NCBI GenBank assembly: GCA_030425705.1
Contig: JAUHZU010000001.1
Span: 607,607 to 671,606, forward strand
Source of the DNA: Phycisphaerae bacterium
GTDB taxonomy: Bacteria; Planctomycetota; Phycisphaerae; Phycisphaerales; Phycisphaeraceae
Direction: 5' to 3'
DNA: 64,000 nucleotides
The notes under the pieces were generated by a model. The model was not told where the DNA came from, did no database searches, and saw only the letters and a list, made by a program, of their open reading frames with translations. Positions 58,786 to 64,000 of this stretch are shown here, piece by piece. Numbering within the stretch: position 1 is the first letter of the stretch; each line of letters begins with the position of its first letter. The translations under genes were made by a program, and so were the position numbers.

Positions 58786-60357
58786 TCAGTGGGCCGCCGC
58801 CGGCGCACCATCCGGGTTCAGGACATACAGCCGCAGCCAGCCGCCCCGGTGGTCTTGGATCGCGAACAGCTCGTCGCCGAGCACGGCGTCCCCGCGTTCG
58901 ACGTGGACGCGGGCGTTCTGTGTCAGCGGCGTCAGGATGTAGGCCGGCCCGGCATGCCCTTCGGCATCACGCAGGTAGCGACGCACGTCCCGATCGCTGA
59001 GCAGCGCTAGTTCGGCGTGGCTGTTCTCGCCGGCGACGACGAGGGCATCCTCGGGCAGGTGGCTGTGCATCCAGTCTGCCAACTCGATCAACGGCTCGTA
59101 CTTGCCCTCGGCGTAGTGCGTATAGAACGGCCGGCTGCGCTGTTGCAGCATCGTGTTGCCGCTGCTGAGGACCGATCCGCCGGGGACCAGCACGAGCAGG
59201 GTGATCATGACCGCGGTGCCCGGCCAGGCACCGATGCGCTGCTCCAGATACACCGCCATCCGCCACCAGCCCAGCCCGAGCAGCGGGACGACCGGGATGA
59301 AGTAGCGTGTTGTCGCGCCGACCAGCAGCCACTGGACCAGGAACAGGACGACCACCAGCGCCCACAGCCGGGACACCCGCCAGAGCACGACGGCCCCCGC
59401 GAGCACGAGCAGCGTGAGCGGCAGCCCGGTCGCGCGGATGTTCAGCCCGAACATCGCCTCGGGGATGTATTCGTGGACCAGGCCCGGCCCCGTGTTGCTC
59501 AGGGCGTTCTCGAGCGTCGCCGGGAGCTGCCGGACCAGCCGGTCGTAGACCATCGCTTCGTCGGGGGTGGGCTCGAACGTGAACCCGGCCTGGACGACAT
59601 GGATCACCGCGAAGCCGGCGAGCGCGCCCAGCCCCAGTACCCCCAGCAGCCGCCATCGCTTCGCTGAGACAAGCCGCCAGCATCCCTCTATGAGCATCGC
59701 GGCCACCACGACCACCACGACCGACCGCGTCGCGGCCATCAGCGCGAGCCCCACCGCCAGCATGATGCCGCCGCCGAGCCGACGCGGCCGTGCATCCTTG
59801 GCCTGTTCTTCTGCCGCGTTGTTTTCGCGCGGCACGAAGCAGGTGTGCCAGCCCCATAGCGCGAGCAGCAGGCCGCAGTAGAAGATCAGGTCCGGCATCG
59901 GGCGCAGCGCGTTGCTGTAGACCGCGCCGTTCGCCCCGGCGATGAGCGTCACGACCACCGCCGTCGGCCGATCGGTCACGGCCGACATCAGCCGGTACAC
60001 CAGCCACGCGCCCGTCAGGCCGACGGCCAGCATCAGCGCCAGCAGCGCGGGGGTTGCGGCATCACCCAGCAGGGCCTCGATCCCCGCGACCAGCCAGGGG
60101 TAGCCCGGCACGAGGTCCGCGCCGATCGCGGGGTCCACGTGTGCGCGGCCGTCCGAAACCAGCGACCGCCCGGCCAGGAGGTACTTGGCCATGTCCGGCG
60201 AGTACCGCAGGTGGGTCGAGAACCCGGCCAGGTAGAGGACCAGGAGATAGCCGAACACCCAGTAGCGGTGGCTGTCCAGCCAGCGGAGGAGGATCGCCCC
60301 GAGCTTGGGCCCGTCGTCCCTGAACAGCGGCCGAACGTCGCGAACCTTCTCACGCAC
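58786..60357 (-). CDS. GT-C-like polytopic membrane protein
   Basis: 523 residues. A cytosolic N-terminus (MREKVRDVRPLFRDDGPKLG) leads into about 10-12 transmembrane helices up to roughly residue 390. The first loop reads STHLRYSPDMAKYLLAGRSLVSDGRAHVDPAIGADLVPGYPWLV, where the Asp-rich first luminal loop is typical of GT-C glycosyltransferases of the ArnT/PMT type. These use lipid-linked sugars. A soluble C-terminal domain of about 110 residues follows (LIELADWMHSHLPEDALVVAGENSHAELALLSDRDVRRYLRD). The substrate is unknown. It is transcribed toward the tRNA-Sec gene. Confidence 0.65.
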   Translation of the reverse strand: MREKVRDVRPLFRDDGPKLGAILLRWLDSHRYWVFGYLLVLYLAGFSTHLRYSPDMAKYLLAGRSLVSDGRAHVDPAIGADLVPGYPWLVAGIEALLGDAATPALLALMLAVGLTGAWLVYRLMSAVTDRPTAVVVTLIAGANGAVYSNALRPMPDLIFYCGLLLALWGWHTCFVPRENNAAEEQAKDARPRRLGGGIMLAVGLALMAATRSVVVVVVAAMLIEGCWRLVSAKRWRLLGVLGLGALAGFAVIHVVQAGFTFEPTPDEAMVYDRLVRQLPATLENALSNTGPGLVHEYIPEAMFGLNIRATGLPLTLLVLAGAVVLWRVSRLWALVVVLFLVQWLLVGATTRYFIPVVPLLGLGWWRMAVYLEQRIGAWPGTAVMITLLVLVPGGSVLSSGNTMLQQRSRPFYTHYAEGKYEPLIELADWMHSHLPEDALVVAGENSHAELALLSDRDVRRYLRDAEGHAGPAYILTPLTQNARVHVERGDAVLGDELFAIQDHRGGWLRLYVLNPDGAPAAAH

Positions 60358-60501
60358 GGCGACATGGTACCTGCCGTGCTGGTGGCCCGTGGAGCGGCGT
60401 TTCTAACGACTTTGGGCAGGTTCTTAAGAAAATGATGAGTTTGTTGACCTAATGCCACGGGCTTCAGGGGATAAAGGGTAGAGCCACGCCGGGGGTGCAC
60501 C

Positions 60502-61059
60502 ATGATCAAGCCCGCCATGTCACTAGACCCGTCTCCTACGCCCGATGGCCCCGAACGCTTCGCGCGTTTGTTTGCGACGCACCAGCAGGGGCTGCTCCGC
60601 TACATCCTGATGCTGACCGGCCGGCTCGAAGACGCACAGGACGTGCTGCAGGAGACCTCGGTCGCGCTGCTGCGCAAGATCGGGGACTACGACGACACCC
60701 GCCCGTTCATGCCTTGGGCCCGGCGGTTCGCGTACTACGAGGTGCTGCGTTACCGCGAAAGCCGGAGTCACGATGCCCAGTTGCTTGCACCGGACGTGAT
60801 CGACCTGCTCAGCGACGAGGCCGAGAAGGCCGAGCCGCTGCTGGAGGCCCGGCGGAACGCGCTGGCTTCATGCATGTCTAAGCTCACCGAGCCGCAGCGC
60901 GAACTGCTCGGCCGACGCTACGCCGACAACGCCAACCTTAAGACCGTCGCCGAGGAAACCGGCAAACCTGTTCAGACCCTCTACACCCAGCTCAAACGGC
61001 TGCGGCTCGCGCTCCTCGACTGCATCGACCGGACACTCCGGCAGGAGGCGAACGGTTGA
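60502..61059 (+). CDS. ECF sigma factor of planctomycete type
   Basis: 185 residues. Region 2: FARLFATHQQGLLRYILMLTGRLEDAQDVLQETSVALLRKI...FMPWARRFAYYEVLRYRESRS. Region 4: CMSKLTEPQRELLGRRYADNANLKTVAEETGKPVQTLYTQLKRLRLALLDCIDRTL. It matches the group of short sigma factors common in Rhodopirellula and Verrucomicrobia that pair with FecR/LamG regulators. The next gene starts inside its stop codon (TTGA) after a GGAGG, so the two are translationally coupled. That partner is the likely anti-sigma or signal-transducing protein. Confidence 0.88.
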   Translation: MIKPAMSLDPSPTPDGPERFARLFATHQQGLLRYILMLTGRLEDAQDVLQETSVALLRKIGDYDDTRPFMPWARRFAYYEVLRYRESRSHDAQLLAPDVIDLLSDEAEKAEPLLEARRNALASCMSKLTEPQRELLGRRYADNANLKTVAEETGKPVQTLYTQLKRLRLALLDCIDRTLRQEANG

Positions 61060-62831
61060 AGCCCACCGAACCAAACAACCCGTCCGCGATTGACCGTCTG
61101 GCCCAGGCCGCCTTCGAGGGGGTGCTGACGCCCGAGCAGCGCGCGGAACTCAACGCGATGCTGCGCGAAGACCCCGCGGCACGTCGGCGGTTTATCGAGA
61201 CGATGGACCTGCATGCGACGTTGGCGGACGCCAGCGGTCCGCTGCTCCAAGACACACCGGCGGACCTGCCCGACGTGCTCGGCGAGCTGATCGACGCGGC
61301 GGTAGACAACCGCCGACGCCACAACGCCGAGTTGGAAGCCAGCCGTGCGCTCGCGTTGTCGCTGAAGAAAGAAAACGAGCTGCGTGCCCGCCGTGAGGCC
61401 GCCCGGAACGGGCAGGCCGGGATGTCCGTGCCGCCGTGGATCGTCTGGGGCGGGATCGTGGGTGCCGCAGCGGCGATCGTGCTTGCGTTTACCGCGTTGT
61501 TCCCCGGCAACCCGGCCGCGGACGCAACACGTTCCGCACAGAGCCCCGGCTCGGGCGTGCCACTCCGGCTCGCCGATACGTTGCCGGTCGGGCGGATCAC
61601 CGCGGTCTCCGGCGCCCGGTGGTCGGACGGCCGCTTCGCAACCGATCAGGACATGGTCTACCAGGGCGAGCGTCTGTCCCTCGCCGCCGGTGTTGTTGAA
61701 GCGGTATTGAACAACGGGGTGGTGATCACGCTGGAGGGCCCCGCGGACCTGACCTCGGTGTCCGACGCGGTGCTGAGTGTGGATCGCGGCAAGATGGTCT
61801 GCCGTGTGCCTGAACAGGTGCGCGGTTTCGCGGTCCAGACCGATTCCGTCACCGTCCGCAATTCGGGCAGCGAGTTCGCCCTGCAGGCGCGGCCCGGCCG
61901 GGGCAGCACGGTGCACGCCTTGTCGGGCACGGTGCGCTTAGAGCCCGGCAGGTCTGCTCAGACTTTCGCGCCGGTCGTTATCGAGGCCGGCCTGGCGCTC
62001 GCGGTCGAAGGCACCAGCGCCCCCCGCGCGGTCGCCACCGACCCGAACGCTTTCTACCGCGTCGTACCATCCGCCTACGAGATGTACGTGCACGATCTCT
62101 CGCCGCTCGCCTGGTGGTCCTTCGCCGAGCCTGTTGATGGCTGGCTTGCGGACCGGGGCAGCGCGGGGGCAGACGCACGGGCTGGGGCGGGCCTCGGGTC
62201 GACCGATGCGCTGCAGGGCCAGGCCGCCCGGATCGATAGCCGTACCGAACCCCTCCGGCTGCGCGACACCGGCGCGTTCAACTTGACCCGGGACTTCACG
62301 ATCGAGGCGTGGGTCCGTGTCGAGGGCAGCACCCTCCACAGCTCGCGCGTATTCTCCAACCGGACGCCCAACCAAGACGTTGGTTTTGGTTTCGGCTTGG
62401 CGGGCAGCGGCCTCGCATCGGCAGTGACCTGCCGAGACGCCGACGGACGGGTCTTCCAGCCCGACGCGCTGAGCCTGAAGTTCACGCTGTTCGGCCGGAT
62501 GGACCTCATCACGCAGCAGGGGATCCCCGCCGGCGAATGGGTGCAGATCGTCGTCGTCTTCTCCAGCGAGCACCCGGCCCGGTTGTTTATCAACGGCGAG
62601 CCCGCCCGCGCCGGCACCCAGATGGACCGCGAGCAGCAGGCCTACGACCTGTGGCAGTCCGCCGGCCGGTCCTACGCCAGCAGCCAGACGCCGGTCATCG
62701 GGCAGAACCCGCTCCTGGACGATCCCGAGCCGTTTGTCGGCGACCTCGATGAGTTGGTGATTTACAGGCAGGCGCTCTCGGACCGCACGGTCCGCGCGCT
62801 CTACGAACGCGGCGTTGCTCAGACGCCCTGA
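61056..62831 (+). CDS. FecR/LamG transmembrane regulator coupled to sigma factor
   Basis: 591 residues from the TTG at 61056, overlapping the sigma-factor stop, with GGAGG upstream. The cytosolic N-terminus has an anti-sigma-like region (IDRLAQAAFEGVLTPEQRAELNAMLREDPAARRRFIETMDLHATLAD). One transmembrane helix follows (about 128-148, PPWIVWGGIVGAAAAIVLAF). A FecR-like domain comes next (ARWSDGRFATDQDMVYQGERLSLAAGVVEAVLNNGVVITLEGPADLTSV). The C-terminal half is a LamG/concanavalin-like domain (FNLTRDFTIEAWVRVEG...EHPARLFINGEPARAG) that could sense glycans outside the cytoplasm. It is the probable receptor controlling the coupled sigma factor. Confidence 0.85.
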   Translation: MKPTEPNNPSAIDRLAQAAFEGVLTPEQRAELNAMLREDPAARRRFIETMDLHATLADASGPLLQDTPADLPDVLGELIDAAVDNRRRHNAELEASRALALSLKKENELRARREAARNGQAGMSVPPWIVWGGIVGAAAAIVLAFTALFPGNPAADATRSAQSPGSGVPLRLADTLPVGRITAVSGARWSDGRFATDQDMVYQGERLSLAAGVVEAVLNNGVVITLEGPADLTSVSDAVLSVDRGKMVCRVPEQVRGFAVQTDSVTVRNSGSEFALQARPGRGSTVHALSGTVRLEPGRSAQTFAPVVIEAGLALAVEGTSAPRAVATDPNAFYRVVPSAYEMYVHDLSPLAWWSFAEPVDGWLADRGSAGADARAGAGLGSTDALQGQAARIDSRTEPLRLRDTGAFNLTRDFTIEAWVRVEGSTLHSSRVFSNRTPNQDVGFGFGLAGSGLASAVTCRDADGRVFQPDALSLKFTLFGRMDLITQQGIPAGEWVQIVVVFSSEHPARLFINGEPARAGTQMDREQQAYDLWQSAGRSYASSQTPVIGQNPLLDDPEPFVGDLDELVIYRQALSDRTVRALYERGVAQTP

Positions 62832-62937
62832 CAGATCGATCAAGCTCGGCCGTGCGTGGCGGCCGGGTGACGTGTGTGGGCCGGCTGTCCCGGCCTGAGA
62901 TTCTCTCCCATTCTCATCCCTGATTGGAGGACTCAAG

Positions 62938-63735
62938 ATGAATCAAGGCGTTCGCAATACCCTGCTCGGTGCAGCTTTCGCTGCGGGCTCGGCCTTTTCC
63001 GCTCAGGCGGCCCTGACGCCCATCCTGATCTACGACGCCGCGGACGGGATCGCGACCGACTCCAGCGGCAACGGCAACAACGGATCGGCCAGCAGTGCCG
63101 GGGTGACGGTCGTCGCCGACGGCCCGAACGCCGGCGATATGTCGTTCTCCTTTGACGGCACCATCCCCAGCGCGAACAACTCGTCCCGGATCACGACCAA
63201 CGCTTCGCTGCTGATGACCAACGCCGACATCGTCGCCGCCGGTGGGTTCACGATGGAAGCGTGGATCCGCACCGACGGCGTCGGGCTGGGCAACTCCGCC
63301 AGCGTCATCGACTACGCCGGCACCGAGCGCATCCAGTTCGACTCGGGCGGAACCGACGCGATCGGCTTCGCGTTCGATGGCTGGGGCCAGGTGCTGTCTT
63401 CTGTGAGCGTTACTGATAACCAGTGGCACCACGTCGTCGCCGAGTTTGTTGTCACCGACGGGTCGAACCTCAACGCGGTGATCGGCACCGCCTCGATCAC
63501 GGTGGATGGCACGACCGACTCGCAGACCGGCGTTGTGATGAGCGGATTCGGTGATGCCCTGAACCGACCGATCGGCATCGGTGGCCACCCCATCGGGTTT
63601 GATGGTGATGTCTACGCGGGCCTGATCAACGACCCGGCGGTCTACCTCGGTGTGGTCCCGGAGCCCGGCTCGCTGGCGCTCCTCGGGCTGGGTGGTTTGG
63701 CGCTGCTGCGTCGCCGTCGACCGGTCACCTGCTAG
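62938..63735 (+). CDS. LamG-domain PEP-CTERM protein
   Basis: 265 residues, with GGAGG before the ATG at 62938. The signal peptide ends SAQAA. A LamG/concanavalin-like domain fills the mature part (LIYDAADGIATDSSGNGNNGSAS, GGFTMEAWIRTDGVG, NQWHHVVAEFVV). The tail VPEPGSLALLGLGGLALLRRRRPVTC is a PEP-CTERM signal. The domain resembles the C-terminal half of the regulator upstream, so this may be a target or partner of that sigma system. A GC hairpin without a T run (63753-63759 with 63764-63770) follows. Confidence 0.8.
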   Translation: MNQGVRNTLLGAAFAAGSAFSAQAALTPILIYDAADGIATDSSGNGNNGSASSAGVTVVADGPNAGDMSFSFDGTIPSANNSSRITTNASLLMTNADIVAAGGFTMEAWIRTDGVGLGNSASVIDYAGTERIQFDSGGTDAIGFAFDGWGQVLSSVSVTDNQWHHVVAEFVVTDGSNLNAVIGTASITVDGTTDSQTGVVMSGFGDALNRPIGIGGHPIGFDGDVYAGLINDPAVYLGVVPEPGSLALLGLGGLALLRRRRPVTC

Positions 63736-63885
63736 CTTCCTCCTTCACCTCTCGGCCCCCGCCGGGGCCGGGCGGTCTTCCACCCAGCGATCGCTCGCTA
63801 TACGTGGCGGGCGGTCGATTCAGTCACGGTGTGCGTGGCACCGGACCCACCCCTCTTGTTTCATGCCCGCTGAAGGAGCCCCCTC

Positions 63886-64000
63886 ATGTCGAGCCGTCGT
63901 GCGTTTACGTTGATTGAGTTGTTGGTGGTGATCTCGATCATCGCGTTACTGATCGCGATCCTGTTGCCGGCGTTGGGGGCGGCGCGGCAGACGGCGCGGG
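63886..64000 (+). CDS. Prepilin-type N-terminal methylation domain protein, partial
   Basis: The first 38 residues of a gene cut by the window edge: [30 protein letters not shown] and on. AFTLIELL is the prepilin peptidase cleavage and N-methylation motif, followed by the hydrophobic pseudopilin helix. In planctomycetes such starts usually belong to the large DUF1559/H-X9-DG family. AAGGAG lies about 10 bases upstream of the ATG. Confidence 0.85.
   Translation, partial: MSSRRAFTLIELLVVISIIALLIAILLPALGAARQTAR

Noticed and set aside
63753..63770. Terminator after the LamG PEP-CTERM gene
   Set aside because: The GC stem is good but no T run follows; kept only as a remark.

Overview
The window is GC-rich (mostly 60-70% G+C by eye) and looks like chromosomal DNA of a planctomycete, most likely of the Phycisphaerae group. 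The signs are five PEP-CTERM proteins (three with dockerin-like calcium loops), cytochrome/DUF1549-DUF1553 and DUF1501 proteins, two sulfatases, a prepilin-type protein with the FTLIE signature, a sigma-factor/FecR-LamG pair, and a 16S rRNA gene with no 23S next to it. This is judged from family content; no 16S comparison was possible.

Layout. 1-4.6 kb: a LigD-N-like protein, a TPR lipoprotein and potassium uptake genes trkA-trkH. 4.8-6.9 kb: a secreted lysyl-oxidase-like PEP-CTERM protein and a solitary nuoI. 7-12.1 kb: three consecutive exported proteins built from one repeated beta-rich domain, then an exported FAD oxidoreductase. 12.4-14 kb: hpf/raiA, an orphan sigma region-4 protein, flavodoxin. 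14.2-17.2 kb: three PEP-CTERM genes, one a trypsin-like protease, two sharing a recently duplicated 164-bp tract. 17.3-21.9 kb: a zinc-ribbon-like protein carrying palindromic repeats in frame, and a large Type IIG-like restriction-methylase. 22.2-24.3 kb: a free-standing 16S rRNA gene with tandem promoters, a leader/trailer processing stem and its own terminator. 24.4-36 kb: a CusF-like lipoprotein, acetyltransferase, sulfatase-DUF1080 fusion, flavin halogenase, LpxR, AcpH, an orphan gene under a palindromic operator, a 1.1-kb non-coding stretch with a small-RNA candidate, DinB, a hidden small membrane protein, a second sulfatase and a VOC protein. 36-43 kb: a signalling island (ECF sigma factor, cytosolic subtilase, GAF protein, nucleotidyl cyclase; divergently a giant Ser/Thr kinase). 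43-50 kb: a PSD1/DUF1501/DUF2231-cytochrome cluster.

50.4-58.7 kb is the most notable region: a complete selenocysteine locus on one strand, selD - four-gene PhnCDE-type ABC transporter - selB - selA - tRNA-Sec. SelD itself has an in-frame UGA at its catalytic position, so ordinary gene calling would truncate it. The embedded transporter is best explained as a selenium-oxyanion importer. Together the genes would import selenium, make selenophosphate (SelD), convert Ser-tRNA to Sec-tRNA (SelA) and deliver it to UGA codons (SelB).

58.8-64 kb: a GT-C-like membrane protein, an ECF sigma factor translationally coupled to a FecR/LamG regulator, a LamG PEP-CTERM protein, and the start of a prepilin-like gene cut by the window edge. 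I saw no CRISPR array, insertion sequence, integrase or replication origin.
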